Assembly: GCA_036822015.1 (NCBI GenBank)
Contig: DAISIL010000003.1
Location: 1 to 64,000 of the forward strand
Origin: DAISIL01 sp036822015
Lineage (GTDB): Bacteria; Bacteroidota; Bacteroidia; Cytophagales; Bernardetiaceae
Reading direction: 5' to 3'
DNA: 64,000 nucleotides
Shown here in pieces: positions 27,301-34,842 of the stretch. The translations under genes were made by a program, and so were the position numbers. Positions within the stretch are counted from its first letter, which is position 1, and every line of letters begins with the position of its first letter. The notes beneath the pieces were generated by a model. It saw only the letters and a list, made by a program, of their open reading frames with translations, was not told the DNA's origin and made no database searches.

Positions 27301-28454
27301 ACACAATGGGAAAGATAATTATATCCTTTGATTACGAGGTAATTAAAAACTTTGTGAAGAACTTAGCCCCCGCCAAAAAAGACGGCAAATGGGGACTGCT
27401 CGACGGGCAGGCAAACTGGATACTACCGCCTCGCTATGCCGAAATTAGTAGCATCGGCTCGGAGGGTTATTGGAGCATCCGAGATGAGCGGGGGCAGTGT
27501 GCTTTGGCCGATGCCAAAGGTGAGCTACAAACAAAGTTTATCTACTTGGAGCTAGCAAATGTTGTCGAAGGGATGATCGCTGCAAAAATAGCTGATAAAA
27601 AAGTCGAAAATCAAAAATTTGGTTTCATCAATACCCAAGGCCAGACCGTGATCCCGCACCTGTACGCATCTGTACAGGACTTCTCCGAAGGGCTGGTTTG
27701 GGTAAAACTCTCCCAAAACGGCAAATGGAGCCTACTCAACCAGAAGGGCCAGACGCTGATCCAGACGCGCTACGTAGAGGCTTTGCCGTTTCGGGAGGGT
27801 TTAGCGGTAGTGGAGGGGCGACAGCTCATCAACGCCAAAGGAACTCGGGTGGCTAGCCTGCCTGCCACTGCTCTCGGGACGCTCTCCGAAGGCACGCTCG
27901 CCGTGTTGGGCAAAGACGGCTACTATCACGTGCGTCGTGATGGCAGCCCTTTGTATGCTGGCCGTTTCGATTCCGTGACGGCGTTTGTGGGCGGTCTTGC
28001 CTGGGCAAAGTTGGGGCAGCAGTGGGGCTTGCGTCGGCTCAATTTAGGCACGGAAGGGGAGGTGGTCTTGCCTTTTTCTACACCAGCGAAGTTGCGTTAT
28101 CAAAGCCAGTTTCCGAAGAACCGCCTCCAGACGACCCGCTACGGCGAACGCTTCAAAGACCTCGGCTGGGAGCAGTTAAGGAAGGGACACTGGAGGTTGA
28201 TCTCCGCTGACGGTGCGTATTTTAGTCCTAGTCGCTTTGCAGACATCCAATACGTATCCGACGATCTATTACGGCTAACGGCAAGCCCATTGATCGGGAT
28301 AGCAGATTTGAATGGGCGTTGGGTAGCCCCGCCGGTTTATACCTCGAGGGCGTATTTGCCGGGGGGCATCTTGCGATTGGAGAACACGGAGGGGACTGCT
28401 TATGTACATATCAGCGGGCGGAAAATTTTTTTTCCAGAAAGTTTGAAGAAGTAA
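24321..28454 (+). CDS. Giant exported WG-repeat protein
   Basis: 1377 residues. A signal peptide (MEKNLKLCLCFFWMLAAWPLFAQ) is followed by at least twenty tandem WG-type repeats of about 45-50 residues, covering nearly the whole chain. Examples of the core are KYGIYHLDG, KYGCFDTAG, KYGFINTQG, KWGVLDTQG, KIGYLDHTG, KVGYLDAMG and KWGVIDTMG. The repeats are thought to form beta-rich interaction surfaces; no catalytic domain is visible. I start at ATG 24321 because it gives a clean signal peptide; the open frame to 24144 overlaps ftsL. Divergent from ftsL (56 bases). Confidence 0.88.
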   Translation: MEKNLKLCLCFFWMLAAWPLFAQTTPPDVYVLPTRVGTQWGGVTSEGRQIAPPQFDFAQALTQQLLGIKRDQKYGIYHLDGRQVLPTEADQLLPLDSQYVAYRKGETWGIITSNGNKTNTDFDTLLRLGKDAFAVKKAGKVGFWWNGALRITPQLDSLSLDAPFVIAYAEGNMSIFDRKGQLLTTADKYFVGPQEQLFFTQNNQWGCLAADGKTLLPNAYVRVALLGDDLVALRGLSGKWVAWDARQQRLLTEEAYDYFKASQTHLIAQKELTFSILDRKGKVLAENFSNVHLLSEGHPTAQKAGEGWALLSPQGKALTPYQYSVIYDLPPNETFTKVRQGNHEGLLGMDGKLLLPLHYEAIEVYADQILAFLGEAVSVFDKSTFKKIAQYDHFAELDQTPNPQDRIIFTWGAKPPPSLHRWHQKNTTQKWMLIYPNGKKVFPQEFDLVQTDPYTQLTRAKRLDEQGRVTHCALVDHITGKLLFLIKAADVEMEDFRVAGLARVILDTLKHDALVTRSGRLLEGFDTLGTFSEGLLWARQAGKYGCFDTAGNIQIPFVFEDIQSFKNGRAAAKQAGKYGFINTQGDWMVAPAYDAVSEFRNGFAPVIQGKKYGLVSQTGQLVIPTAYDRMSFARQAIVRAQKAGKWGVLDTQGKVIIPFENAYIGTFIDGIAKIRSGGQYGWVRSDGSYLLRPSITCNDIGQPYQGIAWIKLEPYKDESNPTQKFYFKKHGYIRTSGEVLIPPIYSVIEGFETAWTNKRGFARVEKDDKIGYLDHTGKVVVPPIYDEIAAHFGQPDTVCRVRQGDKVGYLDAMGKVVFPLVYQEVIGFEQIWNKPDRLCAVRLDGRWGAVDRLNNVVLRPEYDFVGISPQNDTLALVRQGKDWGVVNQFNQSKLPTDYQKVKYLHQNGQALLEVWREDPLSVYFSIPKGQWLGSALADQIGDYGQGYIAARQGDRWGFQDGRGTWTIAPEWAAVGGFSGGLAPVWREGKWGVIDTMGKIIISFDYEVIKNFVKNLAPAKKDGKWGLLDGQANWILPPRYAEISSIGSEGYWSIRDERGQCALADAKGELQTKFIYLELANVVEGMIAAKIADKKVENQKFGFINTQGQTVIPHLYASVQDFSEGLVWVKLSQNGKWSLLNQKGQTLIQTRYVEALPFREGLAVVEGRQLINAKGTRVASLPATALGTLSEGTLAVLGKDGYYHVRRDGSPLYAGRFDSVTAFVGGLAWAKLGQQWGLRRLNLGTEGEVVLPFSTPAKLRYQSQFPKNRLQTTRYGERFKDLGWEQLRKGHWRLISADGAYFSPSRFADIQYVSDDLLRLTASPLIGIADLNGRWVAPPVYTSRAYLPGGILRLENTEGTAYVHISGRKIFFPESLKK

Positions 28455-28484
28455 TAAAAACTAATTACCTTGACCCAAAAAGTA

Positions 28485-28958
28485 ATGGAAATATTTTTGG
28501 TTTCGGCATTGGTAATGGTGGGGCTGTTGCTGCTGTTGGCAGAGTTCATCTTTATTCCCGGGACAACGATTGCTGGATGGCTGGGCTTGCTTTTTTCGCT
28601 TGTGGGTATTTTCTTTGCCTATCATTATTTCGATGCCCAAACGGGGACATTGGTATTGATGGCTACGGTACTCTCGTCGGTAGGCATGGGCTACTATGGT
28701 TTGCGTTCGGGAACGTGGCGGCGTTTTGCCTTGCACGACACCGTTTTTGGTAAGGCAACGCTACTGGAAGAACACTTGCGCGTGGGGCAGGAAGGTCGCA
28801 CGATTTCGGCTTTGCGTCCGTCGGGGCGTGCCGTTTTCGATCAGACGACCTGTGAAGTCCGTACCGAGGGGACGTTTCTGGAAAGCAATACCCCGGTGCG
28901 CATTACACAAATCAATGGACAAAAAATTTACGTAACTTCTACTCTCACTTCACTTTGA
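28485..28958 (+). CDS. NfeD-like membrane protein
   Basis: 157 residues: two to three membrane helices in the first 75 residues ([56 protein letters not shown]), then a small C-terminal OB-fold ([18 protein letters not shown] ... [10 protein letters not shown]). NfeD proteins partner with SPFH/flotillin proteins, and the next gene (10 bases away) is one. I choose ATG 28485 over the TTG at 28470. Confidence 0.88.
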   Translation: MEIFLVSALVMVGLLLLLAEFIFIPGTTIAGWLGLLFSLVGIFFAYHYFDAQTGTLVLMATVLSSVGMGYYGLRSGTWRRFALHDTVFGKATLLEEHLRVGQEGRTISALRPSGRAVFDQTTCEVRTEGTFLESNTPVRITQINGQKIYVTSTLTSL

Positions 28959-28968
28959 TCACAATACT

Positions 28969-29970
28969 ATGGGTGCAGACCTGATTACCTTTTTGGTTAT
29001 TTTCCTTTTGCTGGGCATCGGTGTTGCCTTTTTTCTGTATTTTGTACCAGTAAATCTCTGGATAACAGCGGTTTTTTCGGGGGTAAGGATCAGCATCCTT
29101 GATTTGGTCTTTATGCGGGTACGAAAAGTGCCGCCCGGGGTGATTGTACGTGAACTCATCACGGCGACCAAAGCCGGATTAAAAATTACGACTAACGACC
29201 TTGAAACCCACTATCTGGCCAACGGAAACGTCCCTTCTGTCGTGCGTGCCTTGATCTCGGCCGACAAAGCCAACATCCAGCTCTCTTTCCAGCAGGCTGC
29301 CGCCATAGACTTAGCCGGACGCGATGTCCTGGAGGCCGTCCAGATTTCGGTGAATCCCGAGGTCATCAACACCCCACCCGTAACGGCGGTAGCCAAAGAC
29401 GGTATCCAGCTTATCGTGAAGGCTCGTGTTACGGTGCGTGCCAACATTGAGCAACTCGTGGGTGGCTCCCGTGAGGAAACCATCCTGGCGCGTATCGGGG
29501 AGGGTATCGTTACCTCCATCGGTTCGGCTTCCTCCCATGCCAGCGTCCTCGAAAACCCCGACCGCATCTCCAAAGTTGTCCTCGAAAAAGGCTTAGATGC
29601 CGGTACAGCCTTTGAAATCCTTTCCATCGACATCGCCGACATCGACGTAGGCAAGAACATCGGCGCCGAACTCCAAATCGACCAAGCCAAAGCCGACCTC
29701 AAAGTAGCCGAAGCCAAAGCCGAAGAACGCCGAGCCATGGCCGTAGCCGTAGAGCAAGAGATGCGTGCCAAAGCACAGGCAGCCAAAGCAAAGGTTATCG
29801 AATCCGAAAAAGATGTACATCTAGCCCTTGCCGATGCCTTGCGCTCCGGGCGTATGGGGGTCATGGATTACTACAAGATGGAAAACCTACTCGCCGACTC
29901 GGCCATGCGCCATTCTATCGCCGAACATGACCAGCCCATCAAGAAAAAAGATGACGAAGAGGGACATTAA
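28969..29970 (+). CDS. floA: Flotillin-like SPFH protein FloA
   Basis: 333 residues: an N-terminal membrane helix (about 6-26, [18 protein letters not shown]), an SPFH domain ([17 protein letters not shown] ... [23 protein letters not shown] region), and an Ala/Glu/Lys-rich helical segment ([19 protein letters not shown]) ending in a polar tail. It matches the FloA/YqfA group, which scaffolds membrane microdomains. Downstream of its NfeD partner in a two-gene operon. Confidence 0.92.
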   Translation: MGADLITFLVIFLLLGIGVAFFLYFVPVNLWITAVFSGVRISILDLVFMRVRKVPPGVIVRELITATKAGLKITTNDLETHYLANGNVPSVVRALISADKANIQLSFQQAAAIDLAGRDVLEAVQISVNPEVINTPPVTAVAKDGIQLIVKARVTVRANIEQLVGGSREETILARIGEGIVTSIGSASSHASVLENPDRISKVVLEKGLDAGTAFEILSIDIADIDVGKNIGAELQIDQAKADLKVAEAKAEERRAMAVAVEQEMRAKAQAAKAKVIESEKDVHLALADALRSGRMGVMDYYKMENLLADSAMRHSIAEHDQPIKKKDDEEGH

Positions 29971-29985
29971 GAGCAAGTAAAAAAT

Positions 29986-30013
29986 ACCGGCAGGGTGTCT
30001 GACCACTACCGGT
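29986..30013. terminator. Possible hairpin between convergent floA and the AarF-like gene
   Basis: ACCGG (29986-29990) and CCGGT (30009-30013) pair, with an inner GGT/ACC pairing possible. It lacks a long T-run. It lies in the short gap between two convergent genes, where a shared terminator would be expected. Confidence 0.3.
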
Positions 30014-30019
30014 GATTTG

Positions 30020-31351
30020 CTACACTGTTTTTGGGGCATCAAACCAAGCCGAATGCGTCTTTACGCGGGCTTTGAGTTCGTGGAGCATAAAGTACATCCC
30101 AAAGTAAGCTCGGTTGAGGTACATGGCGTGGCGTGAGCCTCTGGCTTTGGTGGAGTTACGAAACTCTTCTAGCTGTGCAATTTTTTCACCGAAAGCATTG
30201 AGTTCGGCAAAGTATGCTTTGTCTCCGAAGTCAAAGATTTCTTGCTCAAAGGGACGGGTTGTCAGGTCAAGCATCTGGGTAAAGATCGCCGAGAAGAAGG
30301 CTTCCTGCTCCGGGGTGTCGTCTTCGAGGATGAACTGCAAGCCCAAAAAGACCTCCCGCCGCCGGGCATCGTCGTTGAGTAAGGCGCGATCAATGACCTG
30401 AAAGTGTTGTTGGTAGTAGTCCTGAGGGATGACTTTGACACAACCAAAATCAATAACGCCTACCGTGCCATCGAGGCGCAGCAAGAAGTTGCCCGGATGT
30501 GGGTCGGCGTGAACTTCTTTGAGGGTGTGCATCTGATAATCATAGAAATCCCACAGTGCCTGCCCGATGCGATCACAGGCTTCCTGCGAAGGGTTGGCTT
30601 TCATGAAGTCGTCCAGGTGCATACCCTCGAGCCATTCCATGGTCAGGACACGGGAGGAGGAGTACTCGGGATAGTACGTCGGGAAGACGAGATCGGGAAG
30701 ATGTGCTGCTGCCTTCGTGATGCGCAGGGAGCGTTCGAGTTCGAGGCGGTAGTCGGTTTCGGCTACCAACATATCCTCGACTTCTTTCATGTACAGGTTG
30801 AGTTCGCTTTCGTTGAGGCGCATCAGTCGTCGGGCAAAGGGCTTGACCATCTGCAAATCTGATCGGACGCTTTCGGCCACGCCCGGGTATTGCACCTTAA
30901 CGGCAAGGGTTTTTCCGTCTTTGGTGGCCTGGTGTACCTGCCCGATGGAGGCCGCATTGACGGCTTCTTTGGTGAAGGTCTCGAAGAGTTCGGTGGGCGA
31001 CTTATCAAATTCCTTTCTGAACGTTTTGACAACCAGAGGATAAGAGAGCGGAGGCACCGAGTGTTGGGCCATCTTGAAGCGTTCGGTATATTCAGCCGGT
31101 AGGGTGTTCTCGCTCATGGAGAGCATCTGGGCTACTTTGAGCGCACTACCTTTGAGTTCGCTCAACGAGTCGTAGATGTCCTCGGCATTGGCACGGTCAA
31201 GATCGGCCTGGGTGAGGTTTTTGTCTGTAATTTTTTGGGCGTAATGCTTGACATAGTTACGCCCTACTTTGGCGCCCGTCTTGACAAATCGTGCGGCACG
31301 CTGTACCTTAGAACTGGGAATACTTTCGGCAACTTTACGCTCCTTAGACAT
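30020..31351 (-). CDS. ABC1/AarF (UbiB-like) atypical kinase
   Basis: 443 residues of the ABC1 family. Motifs include KGSALKVAQMLSMSEN near 50 (the KxGQ-type loop, here KVAQ), AAASIGQVH-like NAASIGQVHQA near 135, VKVQYPGV, HADPHPGNFL near 285 and VIDFGCVK near 300. Family members act as ATPases linked to ubiquinone or lipid-quinone metabolism. The exact substrate is unknown. It lies 7 bases after the TetR-like gene and is probably cotranscribed with it. Confidence 0.88.
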   Translation of the reverse strand: MSKERKVAESIPSSKVQRAARFVKTGAKVGRNYVKHYAQKITDKNLTQADLDRANAEDIYDSLSELKGSALKVAQMLSMSENTLPAEYTERFKMAQHSVPPLSYPLVVKTFRKEFDKSPTELFETFTKEAVNAASIGQVHQATKDGKTLAVKVQYPGVAESVRSDLQMVKPFARRLMRLNESELNLYMKEVEDMLVAETDYRLELERSLRITKAAAHLPDLVFPTYYPEYSSSRVLTMEWLEGMHLDDFMKANPSQEACDRIGQALWDFYDYQMHTLKEVHADPHPGNFLLRLDGTVGVIDFGCVKVIPQDYYQQHFQVIDRALLNDDARRREVFLGLQFILEDDTPEQEAFFSAIFTQMLDLTTRPFEQEIFDFGDKAYFAELNAFGEKIAQLEEFRNSTKARGSRHAMYLNRAYFGMYFMLHELKARVKTHSAWFDAPKTV

Positions 31352-31358
31352 AGATGGA

Positions 31359-31970
31359 TTATCGGTTTTGAAAGAAAAATTTTACAAAGTCAATCGTAGA
31401 ATCAGCTACGTTACGCCCGAGCAAGTCCATCGCAAAATTGACGGCTTTCTCGATGGCGGCATCGGTGTTTTCAAAGTTAGGGCTTTGATCCTTGACCCAG
31501 AACTTGATGAGGTAATGGGCTTCTGTCCAGAGCAAATCGGGATAACGCTCACTAAAAAAGGCTCTTGGCTCGATCTCGTCGCGTACAATACCCTCGTCGA
31601 TCAAGTCGCGGGCATACTCCCGAAATTTGTCTTTGAAGGTATCCAGGGTTCCTTTGGGTAGTCCGTGGGCGGTACTTCCGACCAAAAAGCTACGATTTTC
31701 TTTGAGGCGTTCGACGAGTGTATAAAAAAACGAAAGTAACTTTTCGCGGACGGTATATTCGGCATAGACATCCTCGGCTTCGATCTGTTGGAGGGTTTGC
31801 TCAAAATAATCTCCCCAAATTTCTTGCTCTATCTGCAAAAAAGATGTATATTCGGCATAGAATGTTTTTTCATCCTTGCCCATCTGTTGCGTGAGTTTAA
31901 AAACAGAAGCGGGAGCTTCCCCGTGTTCACGGACATACTGGATGTAAGCTTGCTTGAGTTGTTCTTTCAT
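31359..31970 (-). CDS. TetR-like transcriptional regulator
   Basis: 203 residues starting at ATG 31968-31970. A divergent helix-turn-helix opens the protein (YIQYVREHGEAPASVFKLTQ, then MGKDEKTFYAEYTSFLQIE), followed by an all-helical domain typical of TetR C-termini. The frame stays open far upstream to 32570, but that part is antisense to the peptidase gene and is discarded. Pairing with the AarF-like kinase gene suggests the two act together; what it regulates is unknown. Confidence 0.72.
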   Translation of the reverse strand: MKEQLKQAYIQYVREHGEAPASVFKLTQQMGKDEKTFYAEYTSFLQIEQEIWGDYFEQTLQQIEAEDVYAEYTVREKLLSFFYTLVERLKENRSFLVGSTAHGLPKGTLDTFKDKFREYARDLIDEGIVRDEIEPRAFFSERYPDLLWTEAHYLIKFWVKDQSPNFENTDAAIEKAVNFAMDLLGRNVADSTIDFVKFFFQNR

Positions 31971-32063
31971 TAGCACAATGGTTTTGTTCTTCAAAACGCA
32001 TTGCCTTAGTTCCTTGTTTAGAAAACGGATGAAAACAAATAAAAACATATCACTTTTTCCTCT

Positions 32064-32864
32064 ATGAGCAAACTGATCGACATTGCCTCTGCTGAAATCG
32101 GTGTAGAAGAAATTGTGGGTGAGCAGCATCACCCCCGCATCCTGCAATATGCACACGAAGCCGGATTTGATTGGGTAACCAGCGATGAAACGCCCTGGTG
32201 TAGCATCTTCTTGAACTGGGTGGCACACAAAGCCGGCTACCCGCGTACCCACGATGGGCGGGCCCGATCCTGGCTCAAGGTAGGACAGCCTGTACAAGAA
32301 CCACAGCCTGGGGATGTTATCCTGGTGGGCAATAACGGCGATCCCGAAAAAATTTATCACGTTGGTTTGTTTACGGGCTTTACCGCCGACGGGCAGCAGG
32401 TCTTTTGTCTGGGCGGCAACCAAACCAACCGCGTCTCGATTACGCGCTACTGGCGCAAGAACATCGTAGGATACCGTCGCCTGGCTCCGCTGGATGTACC
32501 CCTCGATGCTACGGAGAAAAAAAATCCCGCTGCATCCCCCGAAGCCGCCAGCCCTGACAGCGATCAGCAAACAGCCCCTGCCAAAACACCGCCTCCGCCC
32601 CCAGCCCAGGACATCGAAAAAAACATCCTAGCCATCACCAACTGGCTACTCTCCAACCAGCGCATCCAGTATGGCAGCCGAGGCGAAAAAGTACGCGGCT
32701 TACAGATTGCCCTCAACCGCCTGGGATACAGGGCCGGTCCCGAGGATGGCATCTTTGGTGCCGTAACGGAGACGGCACTCAAAGAGTTCCAAGCCGATCA
32801 GGGTATCCGCGTTACGGGGAAACTCACACGCCGTACCCGTCGGCTGCTCAAAAAAACACTTTGA
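32064..32864 (+). CDS. Cysteine peptidase (TIGR02594-like) with C-terminal peptidoglycan-binding domain
   Basis: 266 residues. The N-terminal domain (about 1-145) has a catalytic-type Cys in ETPWCSIFLNWV near 50, His in YHVGLFTGF near 105 and GGNQTNRVSI, as in CHAP/NlpC-related TIGR02594 proteins. A Pro/Ala/Gln linker follows (about 155-185), then a peptidoglycan-binding repeat (YGSRGEKVRGLQIALNRLG ... VTETALKEFQ) at about 205-262. No signal peptide is present, which fits an endolysin, a protein exported by another route, or a contractile-system cargo. It neighbours the phage-like remnant. Confidence 0.85.
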   Translation: MSKLIDIASAEIGVEEIVGEQHHPRILQYAHEAGFDWVTSDETPWCSIFLNWVAHKAGYPRTHDGRARSWLKVGQPVQEPQPGDVILVGNNGDPEKIYHVGLFTGFTADGQQVFCLGGNQTNRVSITRYWRKNIVGYRRLAPLDVPLDATEKKNPAASPEAASPDSDQQTAPAKTPPPPPAQDIEKNILAITNWLLSNQRIQYGSRGEKVRGLQIALNRLGYRAGPEDGIFGAVTETALKEFQADQGIRVTGKLTRRTRRLLKKTL

Positions 32865-32920
32865 GCAACCAAAAGAAAGGAGGACTACGCGGTAGGAAAT
32901 GCAGATCGAAAATATACCCA

Positions 32921-33121
32921 TTACTCTTCTTTTTGGAGAGAGTTGTTGTCCAGCTTGCGGCGTTCGATCTCAAAGCGGCGGTTAAATTCTTTTTTTCTGA
33001 TAGCAGGATCATCTGAAAATCGTTCTCCATCAAGACTCAGATCATTTATATCCACACCGTTTACTTCGAGTAGAATTTTACGGCGCAACGCTTTTTCTTC
33101 TTTTGTATAATTATTCTTCAT
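32921..33121 (-). CDS. Small charged hypothetical protein
   Basis: 66 residues starting at ATG 33119-33121 (MKNNYTKEEKALRRKILLE...), highly charged and helical. It overlaps the end of the JAMM-like ORF by 11 bases, so the two were probably one transcription unit. It shares the AT-rich composition of that ORF. It could be an associated or immunity-type protein, but nothing in it proves this. Confidence 0.6.
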   Translation of the reverse strand: MKNNYTKEEKALRRKILLEVNGVDINDLSLDGERFSDDPAIRKKEFNRRFEIERRKLDNNSLQKEE

Positions 33122-33827
33122 AATCAATAACGGTATATTGATGCCCTAGCTTCATTAATAAATAAATGGCAATTTCGTCCTCATCGCTCCCAAACTGACC
33201 TTTAAAATCATTTTCATAAATATCATCTACCATATCTAAGAAGTCATCAAGACTGTTTACCCAAAAATCCCCTTTCCTTTTAAAGGATATAATTTGTTTA
33301 TTGTTTGATGTAACTAAACGCATCTCTGCGTAATTGTCTTTGATAGTAGTAACGATGTCGGAAATACTAAAGTTATCTTTATTTATCCAATTTTCGTTAG
33401 GCGGGTGATTGTGAGTAATGACCAAATTTTTTAGAACACTACGATCATTAAGTTTAAAACCTGCTTGACGGTGTGTTCCTATTGCCCGATATATCTGTAT
33501 TCCTTTCTGGTTAAAAGCATAAGCGTACTCAATAGGCTTTCCGTAAATACTGCGTTCGGCTTCGTTTAGGGTTTTACCATCAAGGGGCAGCAAACTAAAG
33601 GCGTTTTTATCGTCATTTTGCGCCTTGGCAGCAAGGGCGTTCACATTGTTTCTATGATTTAGACTAGCCTTGTAATACGGATGCTTCTCAGGAAAGAGTA
33701 CGCCTTGCTTTGCGGTGTTGGCACGAAAAATTGGCTTTAGCTCTTTACCTTCCCATATGCCTTCGCCCTCGGGCTTGGGCGTGATTGGAGTATCTACAGG
33801 CTCCCGAACGACCGTGCAGCGGCATTA
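33111..33827 (-). pseudogene. 5'-truncated phage-like ORF with JAMM/JAB-like motif
   Basis: An open frame running from a stop at 33825-33827 to TAA at 33111-33113. The only usable start is GTG 33642-33644, giving 177 residues. The roughly 50 codons before it also read like protein (VLFPEKHPYYK among them), right back to the fmt stop at 33794-33796. That suggests the C-terminal part of a larger gene cut at the fmt junction. The later part has VITHNHPP followed 12 residues on by FSISDI, resembling the HxH...SxxD metal site of JAMM/JAB peptidases, with a Glu-containing strand (IEYAYAF) upstream. The region is clearly AT-rich: one 60-base line (33181-33240) has 19 G+C, against about 38 for a typical line of fmt. 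Phage head-morphogenesis or polymorphic-toxin origin is inference. Confidence 0.6.
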
Positions 33828-34765
33828 CCGCGCAAGAACTCCGCGATGGACATTCGTTTTTTGCCCGCCGGCTGGAGGGTGTGGATAGCCAGGAAGCCAT
33901 CCCGAGTACGGATGTATAAGAAAGTTTTGTTATCGCTGACGGGGGTTCCGGGCAAAAGGGCATCGCCCGAGGGATGCACGGATAAGGGCAAGACCTCCGT
34001 CAAGAAGACCTTGCAGTTGGGGGAGGGGATCGCCATACGGGCGGCTGGATAGGGGGCCAGCCCACGGACGAAGTTATGGATGTCGATGGTGGGTTGGTTC
34101 CAGTCGATTTGGCACGTCTCGGTAAAGATTTTGGGGGCAGGCTTGTAGTCTTCGGCTACAAGAGGCTGTGGAATAGCTTGATAAGTGCCTTGTGCGATGG
34201 CATCGAGGGTGCGCACGACGAGTTTGGCTCCGGCTTCGGAGAGGCGGTCGTGGAGCGTGCCGGCGTTGTCGTCGGAGTAGATGGGATGTTTTTCCTGGAG
34301 GAGTAGATCGCCGGTATCTATTTTTTGTTCCAAAAAGAAAGTCGTCAGTCCGGTTTCGGTTTCGCCGTTGATGATCGCCCAGTTGATGGGGGCCGCACCT
34401 CGGTACTGGGGCAGGAGCGAAGCGTGTAGGTTGAACGTCCCGATGCGGGGCATCTGCCAGACCACACGGGGGAGCATCCGAAAAGCCACCACCACTTGCA
34501 CATCCGCTTGGAGGGCTTGCAAGTCTGCTAAAAAACCTGGGTCTTTGAGGCGTTCGGGTTGCAAAAGCGGTATGCCATGCCGTAAAGCGGCTTCCTTGAC
34601 GGGAGAGGCCCGCAACTGATGCCCGCGCCCCGCTGGACGATCCGGAGCCGTGATGACAGCCGCCATCGTATAGCCCGCCGACAACACCGCCTCCAGGCTC
34701 GGGACGGCAAAAGCGGGCGTTCCCATGAAGACAATCCGTAGGTTCTTTTCTTCTTTTGGTTGCAT
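33794..34765 (-). CDS. fmt: Methionyl-tRNA formyltransferase
   Basis: 323 residues. It formylates initiator Met-tRNA with 10-formyl-THF. It has RIVFMGTPAFAVPSL at the start, the SLLPQYRGAAPINWAI signature near 110 (Asn-His-Asp catalytic set in FNLHASLLP and KIDTGDLLLQE), and a C-terminal OB-like domain ending GKKRMSIAEFLRG. Length is normal. Its 3' end abuts the AT-rich phage-like fragment. Confidence 0.95.
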   Translation of the reverse strand: MQPKEEKNLRIVFMGTPAFAVPSLEAVLSAGYTMAAVITAPDRPAGRGHQLRASPVKEAALRHGIPLLQPERLKDPGFLADLQALQADVQVVVAFRMLPRVVWQMPRIGTFNLHASLLPQYRGAAPINWAIINGETETGLTTFFLEQKIDTGDLLLQEKHPIYSDDNAGTLHDRLSEAGAKLVVRTLDAIAQGTYQAIPQPLVAEDYKPAPKIFTETCQIDWNQPTIDIHNFVRGLAPYPAARMAIPSPNCKVFLTEVLPLSVHPSGDALLPGTPVSDNKTFLYIRTRDGFLAIHTLQPAGKKRMSIAEFLRGNAAARSFGSL

Positions 34766-34770
34766 AGCCG

Positions 34771-34778
34771 CAAAGATA
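34771..34778 (-). promoter_or_regulatory. -7 box (TATCTTTG) of fmt
   Basis: A perfect TAnnTTTG on the minus strand ending 5 bases before the fmt ATG, implying a leader of zero or very few bases. No TTG at the usual distance was found. Confidence 0.4.
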
Positions 34779-34787
34779 AACGTCCGT

Positions 34788-34818
34788 TTGAAACTTTAAC
34801 GCCCTTTCCGTACTTTTG
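34788..34818 (+). promoter_or_regulatory. Promoter of the aldehyde dehydrogenase gene
   Basis: TTG at 34788-34790, a 20-base spacer, and TACTTTTG at 34811-34818: a full match to the Bacteroidota consensus in both elements and spacing. It lies 24 bases before the ATG at 34843. Confidence 0.65.
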
Positions 34819-34842
34819 TCTAGGTATCTATCAACCCACACC

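Noticed and set aside
24470..28400. Tandem repeats in the WG gene as a possible CRISPR or DNA repeat array
   Set aside because: The repeats are conserved at protein level only; the DNA does not show identical repeats with regular spacers.
31971..32570. Long upstream extension of the TetR-like frame to 403 residues
   Set aside because: The extra part is antisense to the well-supported peptidase gene and has no protein-like pattern; the ATG at 31970 gives a normal TetR-sized protein.
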